Assembly (NCBI GenBank): GCA_017522515.1
Contig: JAFWZH010000117.1
Coordinates: forward strand, 1 to 17,800
Reading direction: 5' to 3'
Source of the DNA: Clostridia bacterium
GTDB lineage: Bacteria; Bacillota_A; Clostridia; UBA1212; UBA1255
Length of the DNA: 17,800 bases
Made by a program: the position numbers and the translations under genes. Shown piece after piece: positions 6,005 to 14,798 of the stretch. The notes beneath the pieces are model-generated. The model did no database searches and was not told the DNA's origin. It saw only the letters and a program-made list of their open reading frames with translations. The first letter of the stretch is position 1, and each line of letters begins with the position of its first letter.

Positions 6005-7090
6005 TTATTTGTTTTTTCTAAATGGCTTGTTTTGGTATAATACTACCGCGTCTTGATCATTGTCCGTTATATCTTTTACATCACGATAAATAAGTTTCTT
6101 TTTGTGTATCGCATAGTCCATTAGCGGTTCGATTTGTCCTGTTTTTTCATTAAGAATAGCAGGGGCTAAATAATATTCATTGAATTTATAATATATTTCT
6201 TTGAAGAGATTATAATTTTTAAAATTATCCGTAGGATTAGCTCTTATAATTCTTGAAACATTGAGGATCATAGTTTCGTCGATAACACATCCCTGTGCTT
6301 CAGCGCGTTTGATTGCTTCGTCAAGGTTAGTTCCAACAACAACATAATAACCTTTTTCTTCATCAGGAATATCCCCTTCGATTAATGATATACGTATGTC
6401 ATCATTTACATCATTTTTTCCAACATTCGCAATCCAATCTGAAAATATCTTCTTAGCATATTTCCCATTACAAAAAGGAAGTAATAATGTAGGCAAATCT
6501 GTATACCCAAGACAAAAACCTGCCCCACGCCATACCGCTTTATCCCATGTTTTTATGTCAATAAGAGATGTTACAAATAAAGTTTTTCTTTCCTTTTTAG
6601 GTAAAGGTCTTAATTTCCCCAAAGGAGGTTTTTCACTTGTTTTGACGCCTCTTAAACGCCAATATAACTTATCAAAACCTTTATCGGAACTCACATTGTA
6701 ATATGTAGCTCCTTGAATTGGGGTAGGAATATACTTTAAATCATCATCTTCGAAAACAACGGGGATAAACCGATTATTATCAGAACCAGACATGTATAGT
6801 TTCTGATAAATAATATTACTTTCCCATTTTACACCTTTGCCTCCGTCTGTTTTACCCAAAACTTTTTGCTGGTAACCAGAAGAACCAATGATGATTACAA
6901 AGTCAGATTCTTCAATTTGTCTCTCCATCCATCTTGGCCACCCTTCGGGCGGAGACTCTTCGTATTGATCCAACGAAGTATCTATTCCTTCTTGCCTAAG
7001 ATGATTAGAGAATTGTAAAACCTGATCAGCAAGCTCTACAGAGTCTTGCGAATAACTAATAAAAACTTTAGGATTATAGTTTTCTTCCAT
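6005..7090 (-). CDS. SEFIR (TIR-like) domain defence protein
   Basis: The N-terminal 150 residues of this 361-residue protein form a SEFIR domain. It starts with KVFISYSQDS (8-17), then GIDTSLDQYE (35-44), WPRWMERQIEESDFVIII (51-68), and a W89-E90 pair in GVKWESNIIYQKL. The pair sits where TIR NADases keep their catalytic glutamate. Bacterial SEFIR proteins have been reported as single-protein anti-phage defences that deplete NAD and kill the infected cell. The C-terminal 190 residues are not a family I recognise; conspicuous parts are WRGAGFCLGY and IRISLIEGDIP. They are presumably the sensor half. There is no signal peptide or membrane segment, so it acts in the cytoplasm. The gene starts 18 bp after the metallopeptidase gene, so it is co-transcribed with the type I operon. 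The ribosome site (AAAGGGA) is rather far from the ATG, which would keep expression low. Confidence 0.82.
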   Translation of the reverse strand: MEENYNPKVFISYSQDSVELADQVLQFSNHLRQEGIDTSLDQYEESPPEGWPRWMERQIEESDFVIIIGSSGYQQKVLGKTDGGKGVKWESNIIYQKLYMSGSDNNRFIPVVFEDDDLKYIPTPIQGATYYNVSSDKGFDKLYWRLRGVKTSEKPPLGKLRPLPKKERKTLFVTSLIDIKTWDKAVWRGAGFCLGYTDLPTLLLPFCNGKYAKKIFSDWIANVGKNDVNDDIRISLIEGDIPDEEKGYYVVVGTNLDEAIKRAEAQGCVIDETMILNVSRIIRANPTDNFKNYNLFKEIYYKFNEYYLAPAILNEKTGQIEPLMDYAIHKKKLIYRDVKDITDNDQDAVVLYQNKPFRKNK

Positions 7091-7108
7091 GCTATAAACG
7101 TCCCTTTC

Positions 7109-7771
7109 TCAAATTATTTCCATTATTTTTCGATTTGCCTTCAACCAGTTTTGTTCCAATTCAAACTTCGGAAGAACAGTTCTTACCCTCACCCAAAATT
7201 GTTTACTGTGGTTTTTGTAATCAATGTGACTTAATTCGTGAACAACGACATAATCAATAACAGACATGGGGCACATTACTAATCTCCATGCAAAATTCAA
7301 GGAATTATTTTGGCTACAGGAGCCCCATCTGTGCTTTGCATCTGTTATCTTTATGGAATTTGCTTGTACTCCCATCAGCTTCGAATAGCGTTCAACCCGC
7401 TCTGAAATAATAAACAATGCTTGTTTTTTCAAATACTCAGTTAAAACATCTTTCGAATGTTCTGAATTTGGCAACTTGATTACTTTGCCATCGAAGGCGA
7501 CATCTTGAGTTTCACAAAGCTCAACGATATAATCTTCACCAACAAAAGGAACAACATCGCCCGTTGACATCGTTATTGAAGAATACTTCTCGTCAAAAGT
7601 CGCTACACTATTTATTTTTTTAGAAATCCACCCTTGCTTTTCAGCAACAAACGAGTTGATTTCCATAGTGCTTGCAATGTGCGGAGCTCTGACGATCAAT
7701 TCTCCATTTGTATTAACAACCAAAGCAATTGTTTTTCTATTGCTACGAATTATTTGTTTTGGTTCTATCAT
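7109..7771 (-). CDS. YgjP/DUF45-type zinc metallopeptidase of the type I operon
   Basis: The 220-residue protein has HELSH (178-182) with a third histidine ligand H188 in NHSKQFW, and the family motif KHRWGSCSQNN (146-156) ahead of it. It belongs to the YgjP/WLM-like (DUF45, M48-related) zinc peptidases. These are repeatedly found just downstream of hsdR in type I systems, but their role there is not established; turnover of HsdR is a common guess. The ATG at 7771 is chosen over an in-frame one at 7795. AAGGA stands 7 bases before it, and ATGA overlaps the hsdR stop, the hallmark of translational coupling. No signal peptide is visible, so it should be cytoplasmic. Confidence 0.87.
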   Translation of the reverse strand: MIEPKQIIRSNRKTIALVVNTNGELIVRAPHIASTMEINSFVAEKQGWISKKINSVATFDEKYSSITMSTGDVVPFVGEDYIVELCETQDVAFDGKVIKLPNSEHSKDVLTEYLKKQALFIISERVERYSKLMGVQANSIKITDAKHRWGSCSQNNSLNFAWRLVMCPMSVIDYVVVHELSHIDYKNHSKQFWVRVRTVLPKFELEQNWLKANRKIMEII

Positions 7772-10700
7772 AATTCGTTCCTTCCATAGTGGCAATATGC
7801 CAATTCCATGATTTTTTGAGCTATATTCTTACGATTGCTGAAAACTGACGGAATTGAGCTGAACAAAGGATTTTTCAGCAGTACATTGATGATGTATGTA
7901 CGCAATTGCTTTTGAAGAGAAATATTGCCCCAGAAATTGATAGCACTTGTATTCTTCTTAATGGTGCACAAAATATCGGTAACAATATCCTTGAGTTGAT
8001 TGAAGTCCTGTTCGGACAAATCCTCGTATGGCTTATCTCCGAAGATCTCTTTTTTTACTAATGCAAAGAAAGGCATCTCGGTTTTAGGATCAAAGCCATA
8101 TGTGTTTTCACGCTCACGTCCAAGTATAATATCTTCTTGACGCATTTTTTCAAGAGCTGCGTAAAGATCGTTCCAATTATCTTTGAGAAGTTGCAATATC
8201 TTATCCAATTTATCGCTCATTCTATCAAAGAATTCGGGGTCTTTAGGCTGATTAATATTGATATACTCTCTAATTGCGTAAGTTAATTCATCACACTTTT
8301 GGCGAACAGACTTTGTGCCCTTGTCTTTTACCCCAAATTCGGGTGACAAAATAGAAACAGGCGGTATCTTGGGGTCAACTCCGTTAACCTTCAAGTATTC
8401 TTCAACAATTGCCCTTACTTTGTCACTTGCATCATGCATGGAAAATCGAGGATCTCGGCAACTGTTGGCTACCGATTGGCGTATAAACGACAGCATTTTG
8501 TAGTCGTTTTTGTAATCCAATGCTGCAGGATCGGGCAAAACTCGGTCAAACAACTTTGAAATTTGCCTGAACAGTGCATTGAATTTTTCGCGCAATTCGG
8601 GATCAGCAACAAGCTCCTGAATAATCAGCGGAGCTTCATCAATTGATTTTGCTCCAATATCATCTCGTATAAATTGCTTCATAGTCAAGAAAGAAGTGTG
8701 AAGCTTATCGATATCTTCTTCTTTCTTCTGCAAGACATCCAACATTTCTTCAATGTCAGGGTCTGCATATTTTGACAAAGCGGATTTAAGATGATTGGTA
8801 ACACCAATATAGTCAACCACATAACCGCATTTTTTATTATTTCCGCAGGTTCTGTTAACTCTTGCTATAGCTTGAAGCAGATTGTGATCTCTTATCACTT
8901 GATCGAGATACATAACCTGCTCAACGGGCGCATCAAATCCGGTTAACAGCATACTTTTAACGATAATAATACCGTAATTACTGTCGTTACCGTGTTCATC
9001 TTCTTCACCGAACTGCATCTTAAATCCAGCAATGATATTATCGTTTCTCGATTCATCTGCAAACTCTTTCAAATGAGGCTTATCGTTATTTGAAGAAGAT
9101 ATGATACAAGCCGCTTTTAGCTTCTCCAACAATTCAATATTCACATTGTTGGGATTGCTTTCTTTCAACTCTGCAATTTTGATTGGCAAAAGTTCATTGA
9201 TAGCACAATAGTAACGATATGCCGCCTCTCTTGAGTAAGCAACAATTTGTGCCTTGAATCCGTTAACAAAAACAGTGTTGATGTAGTGATTCAACATATC
9301 GTTTGCTTTATTACGGATAACAGCCTTGTCCTCAAGATATGCTTTCAACACTGTTTTATTCAAAAGCATTTCTTGTTCTTCCGAAGTAATCATACCGAAT
9401 ATATCGGCGAATTTTTCATTCATTGCTTCGGGATCTGTAATCTCACTCTCGGTAGCTCTGCCCTCGTATTTGATTTCAACGACAACTTCATCTTCTACAG
9501 CTTGACGCATGGAATAAGTATCTATGTATCCACCAAAGGTTTCTGCCGTTTTGTCGATGGGCGTTCCGGTAAATGCAACCTTTACGGAATTCGGCATAGA
9601 TTTCCACATGTTAGCAGCAAGATCACTGTATTGGCTTCTATGAGCTTCGTCAATCATCAACAAAATATTAGATGATTCATTGAGTACGGGGAAACTCGTT
9701 TCCTCGCCGCGCTCTCCAAACTTATGTACCATTGCAATAGTGATGTCGGAAGCTGTGTTTTGTATTAGCTTACGAAGACCTTCACTGCTTTTTGCAACAT
9801 GGCAAGTGTACTTTACGCTGCTACTTGTCTTGTATAATTGCTTTTGCAAGTCTGTGCGGTCAAGAAGCAAGACGATTTTGTAATTTGCAAGATCCGCAGA
9901 ATTGTACATTTTACGGATAACGAACATCATAGTAAGCGATTTGCCGCTACCCTGTGTATGCCAAACTGTACCGCCTTTATTGAAGGTGGTGTCGCCGTTG
10001 CGCAAACGTTCAATAATCTTTCTTGCACCGCGATATTGTTGGTATCTTGCTACGATTTTCAAAGTGCGACCTTCATCATCTTCTTTATAAACCGTATAGT
10101 TATGCAAAATATCCATGAAATTGGAAGGTGAAAGCATTCCTTGAATCAGTATTTCCTGACTCGAGGGAGCTCTGCCTTCTACGATGTCAGAGAGACGATA
10201 GGGATAAGGATCTTTCCACTCGATATAGTGTGCGTGTTTTCCCGTAATTGTTGAATAGCGTGCTTCATTAAACGACGTCGATACCATGAACTGATTATAA
10301 AAGAACAGTTCGGGAACGCCTTCAGCTTCAGCAGCACCTCGACGATCCTGATATCTCATCAATTGCTCGATACCTTCATGAATCGGATCGGTAATTCCGG
10401 GGGATTTACATTCGATTACAACCAGAGGCAAACCGTTAACAAACAGTACGATATCGGGAATAATATGTGCACCGATGCCGGGAATTTGAATTTTGTACTG
10501 CGAAATAGCAAGATAGCTATTAAGCGTATTATTGGGATCAAAATGATCCACATCAGAGAAATCAATAACACGCACAGGACAATTTACTTCTCCCGTTTCT
10601 TCGTTGAACGCAGAAAAACCAAGAGTTATTCTGTCAAAAACCTCAATGTTTGCATCCAAGAGATTTCTTGAAGAATACTGTTGCATTTCCATCACAAGAT

Positions 10701-10926
10701 CATCGGCTTGAGCATCGGTAAGCCAAGGGTTCAATCGAAGGAGTGCAGAACGAAATTCGCTGACGATAATAACCTCTGACAACGATGTTCTATATGAGCT
10801 TTCGGGATCATGCTTTTGGCTATCAGTCAGTGAAAGTGTTTTCCAACCTGCCGCCGACAACTGATCCATGAAAGGCTTTTCAACAAAACTGTATTCACTT
10901 GCTCTGACTCTATCTCTTTCACTCAT
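7768..10926 (-). CDS. hsdR: type I restriction enzyme, R subunit
   Basis: The product of about 1052 residues has the full HsdR order. The PD-(D/E)XK nuclease has D158 and E172-C-K174 (IPDIV...VVIECKSP). The SF2 translocase has Walker A HTQGSGKS (323-330), DEAH (426-429) and TGTP (453-456). It also has a GFDAP block and a QAIARVNRT block (motif VI) further on. The remaining C-terminal part is helical and would bind the methylase core. It translocates DNA with ATP and cuts at a distance from unmethylated target sites. The ATG at 10926 is taken because AGGAG stands 8 bases upstream; a GTG at 10935 is the alternative. It overlaps the hsdS stop by 8 bp and the next gene by 4 bp. All key residues are intact, so it should be active. 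Confidence 0.96.
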   Translation of the reverse strand: MSERDRVRASEYSFVEKPFMDQLSAAGWKTLSLTDSQKHDPESSYRTSLSEVIIVSEFRSALLRLNPWLTDAQADDLVMEMQQYSSRNLLDANIEVFDRITLGFSAFNEETGEVNCPVRVIDFSDVDHFDPNNTLNSYLAISQYKIQIPGIGAHIIPDIVLFVNGLPLVVIECKSPGITDPIHEGIEQLMRYQDRRGAAEAEGVPELFFYNQFMVSTSFNEARYSTITGKHAHYIEWKDPYPYRLSDIVEGRAPSSQEILIQGMLSPSNFMDILHNYTVYKEDDEGRTLKIVARYQQYRGARKIIERLRNGDTTFNKGGTVWHTQGSGKSLTMMFVIRKMYNSADLANYKIVLLLDRTDLQKQLYKTSSSVKYTCHVAKSSEGLRKLIQNTASDITIAMVHKFGERGEETSFPVLNESSNILLMIDEAHRSQYSDLAANMWKSMPNSVKVAFTGTPIDKTAETFGGYIDTYSMRQAVEDEVVVEIKYEGRATESEITDPEAMNEKFADIFGMITSEEQEMLLNKTVLKAYLEDKAVIRNKANDMLNHYINTVFVNGFKAQIVAYSREAAYRYYCAINELLPIKIAELKESNPNNVNIELLEKLKAACIISSSNNDKPHLKEFADESRNDNIIAGFKMQFGEEDEHGNDSNYGIIIVKSMLLTGFDAPVEQVMYLDQVIRDHNLLQAIARVNRTCGNNKKCGYVVDYIGVTNHLKSALSKYADPDIEEMLDVLQKKEEDIDKLHTSFLTMKQFIRDDIGAKSIDEAPLIIQELVADPELREKFNALFRQISKLFDRVLPDPAALDYKNDYKMLSFIRQSVANSCRDPRFSMHDASDKVRAIVEEYLKVNGVDPKIPPVSILSPEFGVKDKGTKSVRQKCDELTYAIREYININQPKDPEFFDRMSDKLDKILQLLKDNWNDLYAALEKMRQEDIILGRERENTYGFDPKTEMPFFALVKKEIFGDKPYEDLSEQDFNQLKDIVTDILCTIKKNTSAINFWGNISLQKQLRTYIINVLLKNPLFSSIPSVFSNRKNIAQKIMELAYCHYGRNEL

Positions 10927-12175
10927 TTTCAACACTCCTTTCTAATAATGGTTCTACTGACACTTTGTGCGTTAGGAGATCTTGCATTAGTCCTGTCTTA
11001 ATAGCTTGGTGCTTAATGAGATGTTTTTTTGCATTAGCTAAACAGCTGTCTATGTGTTCAAGTGCTCGATATATATCTTCCTGTTCTCTTGTTTTGCTTG
11101 GATATACGATAAACATTTTATACAGTTGTTTTCTTTGGATACCTTTAGCTGTGGTGCCCGAATTGTATTTTTGAAGATACGATTGAAATGAATCCGATGC
11201 AAGATAATAATACAAATAACGATTTTTACAAATATCTTGTTTGCAATTAAAAACTATTGTTCTCTGACTTAAAATATATTTTCTTTCTTCAGGGACTAAA
11301 GCCACATTACCCAAGGGAGCTTCCATTGTGAAAGCAATATAATCTTTGTGAATGTCACCTTGTGACATCCATTTCCTGTATAACTTTTCTGAACCGAAAT
11401 TTGTTTGTTTATTAAAATCTATTTCACCCATACAAACATTACTGGCAGATAAGGCCGGGATATCCCCTCCCCATTCCATTCCAAGCTTTTTGGGGGTTCT
11501 ACCACGATAATCATAAAGCTTTTCAATTACAGTTTCAAAAGGAACGCATTCCCATTCAACAGGAATTTTACCCAACGGAGAATCTTTATACTTATGTGTT
11601 TTGGGAGAACGAATTACACCATTTTCGTCAATGCCATTGGCGAGAAGATCCTGCATTAAGCCTTCTTTTATAGCCTTGTATTTTTCAATAATGGCTTTTG
11701 TTTTACTAATTGCTTCGTCGAGTGTTGTAAGAATTTGAGCGATTTTTCGTTGCTCTTTTATATCTTCGGGATATACTATTTCAATTTTTGACAATTCTTT
11801 TTGCGTCAGCTTACTACGAGTACCACCTGCAATATAGTACAAAACATTTTTGTGTTCTAAAGAGTAAAAAATATAGTCTTGGTCATACGCAGGGAGGGCG
11901 CGTAAAATATGAGCATGATTGTTTACCCATGATTTTCCGTTGATCCTGTATGCAATAGGACGCGTTTCATATTGCTCAAAATTACCGCCATCTTCAGCAA
12001 TGAGGATCAATGGTTCATCAAATATAAAGTCGTCGATGTATCCAACCTGTCCGTTTGCTCCGTAATAAGGAATATCGCCTTGAATTGAGCTTCTTTCTGT
12101 CCCAGAAATCGGAATTCTTAGCTTATCAAGATTTTGACAAGTGGTTGCTATTGTTCCTTTGTTCCACTTACCCAT
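10919..12175 (-). CDS. hsdS: type I restriction-modification specificity subunit
   Basis: The 418-residue protein has two target recognition domains. The first (about 1-140) precedes a conserved helical spacer with [16 protein letters not shown] and [12 protein letters not shown] (141-178). A linker with [10 protein letters not shown] (199-208) opens the second domain (about 205-370), which is followed by the second helical repeat with ALEHID and [12 protein letters not shown]. HsdS reads the bipartite DNA target for both methylation and cleavage; the two halves set the two half-sites, which cannot be read off the sequence. The start codon overlaps the hsdM stop in ATGGGTAA, and TTGGGG serves as ribosome site. 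The gene is intact, with no second hsdS or recombinase nearby, so phase variation is not evident. Confidence 0.95.
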   Translation of the reverse strand: MGKWNKGTIATTCQNLDKLRIPISGTERSSIQGDIPYYGANGQVGYIDDFIFDEPLILIAEDGGNFEQYETRPIAYRINGKSWVNNHAHILRALPAYDQDYIFYSLEHKNVLYYIAGGTRSKLTQKELSKIEIVYPEDIKEQRKIAQILTTLDEAISKTKAIIEKYKAIKEGLMQDLLANGIDENGVIRSPKTHKYKDSPLGKIPVEWECVPFETVIEKLYDYRGRTPKKLGMEWGGDIPALSASNVCMGEIDFNKQTNFGSEKLYRKWMSQGDIHKDYIAFTMEAPLGNVALVPEERKYILSQRTIVFNCKQDICKNRYLYYYLASDSFQSYLQKYNSGTTAKGIQRKQLYKMFIVYPSKTREQEDIYRALEHIDSCLANAKKHLIKHQAIKTGLMQDLLTHKVSVEPLLERSVENE

Positions 12176-14738
12176 TGATATACCCCAAACCTTTCAAGAA
12201 AGCATTAAGCACTTTTTCCGCGTTAGAACGATCTGTGAGCAACGAATTAAGACTTGTAAAATATTTATCGTACAGATGTTGAACCGCTTTAACCGTTTTA
12301 TTTGATTCTTCTTTCAAATACTTATCAAGCTCTTGCACAAATCCTTCGTGAAGTATTTGCATGATCAAAGCCTCGCACTGTTCTTCTGTCAGTTCAATGC
12401 GGATAGCATCGATTTTTGCTTCCAATTCCTCGGTTTTCTTCTTAAGGATCTTGTTAAGATTTGTTTTAACTTTTTTGAGCTCGGTGATTCTCTTAAGTTG
12501 CTGTTTCGCCAATTCTACATCTTTCGCGTTCTTGGAGTTGTTTTTGATTGCATTCAGATATGCTCTTACAGTCTTTTCACTTACCTCAACTTCTTCGCCA
12601 TCTTCATCTGTTTCGGTGTCCATTTCTATACTTGCAAGATATTCATCAAATTCGTTTTGTGCATCGGCAATAGACTTTTCAAGGTCGGCAATTGCAACAA
12701 GTTCTTCAGGGAAGTGCTCAGTTGCAATTTTTTCATCGGAAACAAGCGCAGCAACAAAGCCCTCAGAACGAATCGTTTTGAAGACATTTTTAATCATAAT
12801 AACTTCTTTAACAGTTACCTTGGTTTCTGTTCCATCCGACGAAGTTTCAATTTCGGTTGACTCACGAACTGTATAGCTGTGATCCCACCAGTTAGCAAAA
12901 ACACCATTGCTTTGGAAGTTGTCAAGAATGCCGACAGGAGTTAATTCTGCTTCCAAAGCTGAGGTATAGGTTTTCTTGAAATTATAGATATCAAGCTTTT
13001 CATAGATGTTTCTGATATCAACGATGGCTTTGCTCCAAAAGCTTTCAAAAGCAGCGTGCATTTTATCGTTTGCACCGGTAACACCTTCACACGAAAGAAT
13101 AGTGTCCTTTATACCTTGCTTTGTGGAACAATTGCTATTAAACAAACAAAATTCATCGGTATACTCATCAAAAATAACATCCTCGGAAATGCCGTATTTC
13201 GCAATTTTACCATTAAGAGCTGCTATTTCTGCCTTAGGAACACCACCCGAAATATGTGCACGCACATTATGCGGTTCTTGCGCAGGGCTGTTATCCACAT
13301 AACGGCGAATATTCAAGTTGCTATCGTTTGTATCCTCGTTAAGGATATCATCAATAGAGATGAATTTTGAATATCCGGGGACTTCCAATTTGTTATCAAA
13401 GACATTTACGATTTTTTCGCTATCTTCGGGGCGAAGATAGTTCTGATTTTTGCCCTCGCCATATTCCGCATCTGCGTTAATAATCAGAATACGTCTGTCC
13501 TTTACCTTTTTCTTGTTAACAACAATCAAGCAAGTAGGGATGCTTGTCCCGTAAAACAAATCCGGAGGCAAACTGATAATTGCTTCAATGATATCATCAT
13601 CAAGGATGCCACTTCTGATAACTTTTTCCTGACCACCACGGAACAAAACACCATGAGGCATAACGGTAATCATCATGCCGTCGGGCTTCAAACTTGCAAT
13701 CATGTGCTGAACGAACATAAGGTCTGCTTTTTTGCCTGTTTCGGGAGCCCAACCATAGCAAAAACGATTTTGACAAATCATCTTGTCGCTACGCTTGTAG
13801 TTCTGAGAGAAGGGTGGGTTCGCAATAACTCGGTCAAATTGTTTTGTGTTGCCATTTTCTACCCAATGCGGTGTTTCCAGCGTATCTCCGTTTTCGATGT
13901 TAGCATCGGGAATGTCGTGCATAATCATATTCATCTTACAAATAGACCATACACTCGCCGCATCATCCTGTCCGTAAAGTGCCAAATTGGTAGCATCTTG
14001 ACCTTGCTGCTCTACATACTGTTTGCTCTGAATCAGCATACCGCCCGAGCCAACGGTGGGGTCGTATATTTCGTTACCTTCTTGAGGCTTAATAAGACGA
14101 ACCATAAGTTGAACAACAGATGCAGGGGTATAGAATTCGCCACCTTTTTTGCCTGCGCTATCAGCAAAGTTCTTAATCATATACTCGTAAGCTGCACCAA
14201 GCAAGTCCGGGAATACGAAATTGTCATTTGTAAGCTTGTACTTATTGAAATGACGAATAAGATCGATAAGTTTAGCATCACTGATGATTTGTTTGCTCTT
14301 AACCTTTTTAGCAAAATCGATAGAGTCAAAAACGCCGGTCAGCTCTGCGTTGCTACGAGAAATTTCCAAAAGAGCTCGTTTGAGTCTTGATGCGACGGAG
14401 ACTTTGAGATGCAATACGCCGGAGAATTCTTCTTCGGGTCTGCTATTAGGAACGATAAAGGGCTCGCACTCCCAACGTGCCAATTTGGGAACAAAGAACG
14501 TAGCGCCGTACGATTCTGGATCTTCCAGTCTTTCGGCAATCTGTGCTTCGGTATTTCCATCCTTGCGATATTCAGCTTCGAGTTGTTTTCTCTTTTGCAT
14601 GAAGTTGTCAGAAAGACGCTTCAAGAACAGCATTCCGAAAATATATTCCTTAAATTCGGAAGCATCCATCTTTCCTCTAAGTATATCAGCAGCTTTTAAT
14701 AGATAGTTTTCTAACTGCGAAATTGTTATTTTGCTCAT
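12168..14738 (-). CDS. hsdM: type I restriction-modification N6-adenine methylase subunit
   Basis: Residues 1-190 are the helical HsdM N-terminal domain ([20 protein letters not shown]). The methylase domain follows with GEFYTP (200-205), the SAM-binding motif DPTVGSGG (226-233) and the catalytic motif IV NPPF (307-310). It transfers methyl groups to adenine N6 in the HsdS target and forms the M2S1 core. At 856 residues it is far longer than the classical HsdM of about 500-530. From about residue 490 there is an extra region ending in a long acidic and lysine-rich coiled-coil stretch (about 690-800). Longer HsdM forms exist in Bacillota and Bacteroidota, so this is a variant rather than an error. 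GAGG stands about 10 bases before the ATG. It is the first gene of the hsdMSR block. Confidence 0.95.
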   Translation of the reverse strand: MSKITISQLENYLLKAADILRGKMDASEFKEYIFGMLFLKRLSDNFMQKRKQLEAEYRKDGNTEAQIAERLEDPESYGATFFVPKLARWECEPFIVPNSRPEEEFSGVLHLKVSVASRLKRALLEISRSNAELTGVFDSIDFAKKVKSKQIISDAKLIDLIRHFNKYKLTNDNFVFPDLLGAAYEYMIKNFADSAGKKGGEFYTPASVVQLMVRLIKPQEGNEIYDPTVGSGGMLIQSKQYVEQQGQDATNLALYGQDDAASVWSICKMNMIMHDIPDANIENGDTLETPHWVENGNTKQFDRVIANPPFSQNYKRSDKMICQNRFCYGWAPETGKKADLMFVQHMIASLKPDGMMITVMPHGVLFRGGQEKVIRSGILDDDIIEAIISLPPDLFYGTSIPTCLIVVNKKKVKDRRILIINADAEYGEGKNQNYLRPEDSEKIVNVFDNKLEVPGYSKFISIDDILNEDTNDSNLNIRRYVDNSPAQEPHNVRAHISGGVPKAEIAALNGKIAKYGISEDVIFDEYTDEFCLFNSNCSTKQGIKDTILSCEGVTGANDKMHAAFESFWSKAIVDIRNIYEKLDIYNFKKTYTSALEAELTPVGILDNFQSNGVFANWWDHSYTVRESTEIETSSDGTETKVTVKEVIMIKNVFKTIRSEGFVAALVSDEKIATEHFPEELVAIADLEKSIADAQNEFDEYLASIEMDTETDEDGEEVEVSEKTVRAYLNAIKNNSKNAKDVELAKQQLKRITELKKVKTNLNKILKKKTEELEAKIDAIRIELTEEQCEALIMQILHEGFVQELDKYLKEESNKTVKAVQHLYDKYFTSLNSLLTDRSNAEKVLNAFLKGLGYING

Positions 14739-14798
14739 GTTTTTATTTCCTCTATCAATTGTTTGATTTGTTTGGTTAATAATACTTCGATATAAATT

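Noticed and set aside
13291..13299. A perfect DnaA-box sequence TTATCCACA
   Set aside because: It is isolated, lies within hsdM codons (a VDN stretch), and has no neighbouring boxes, so it is most likely chance.
13653..14390. A 245-residue plus-strand open frame inside hsdM
   Set aside because: It is antisense to the conserved methylase motifs and has no ribosome site or recognisable domain.
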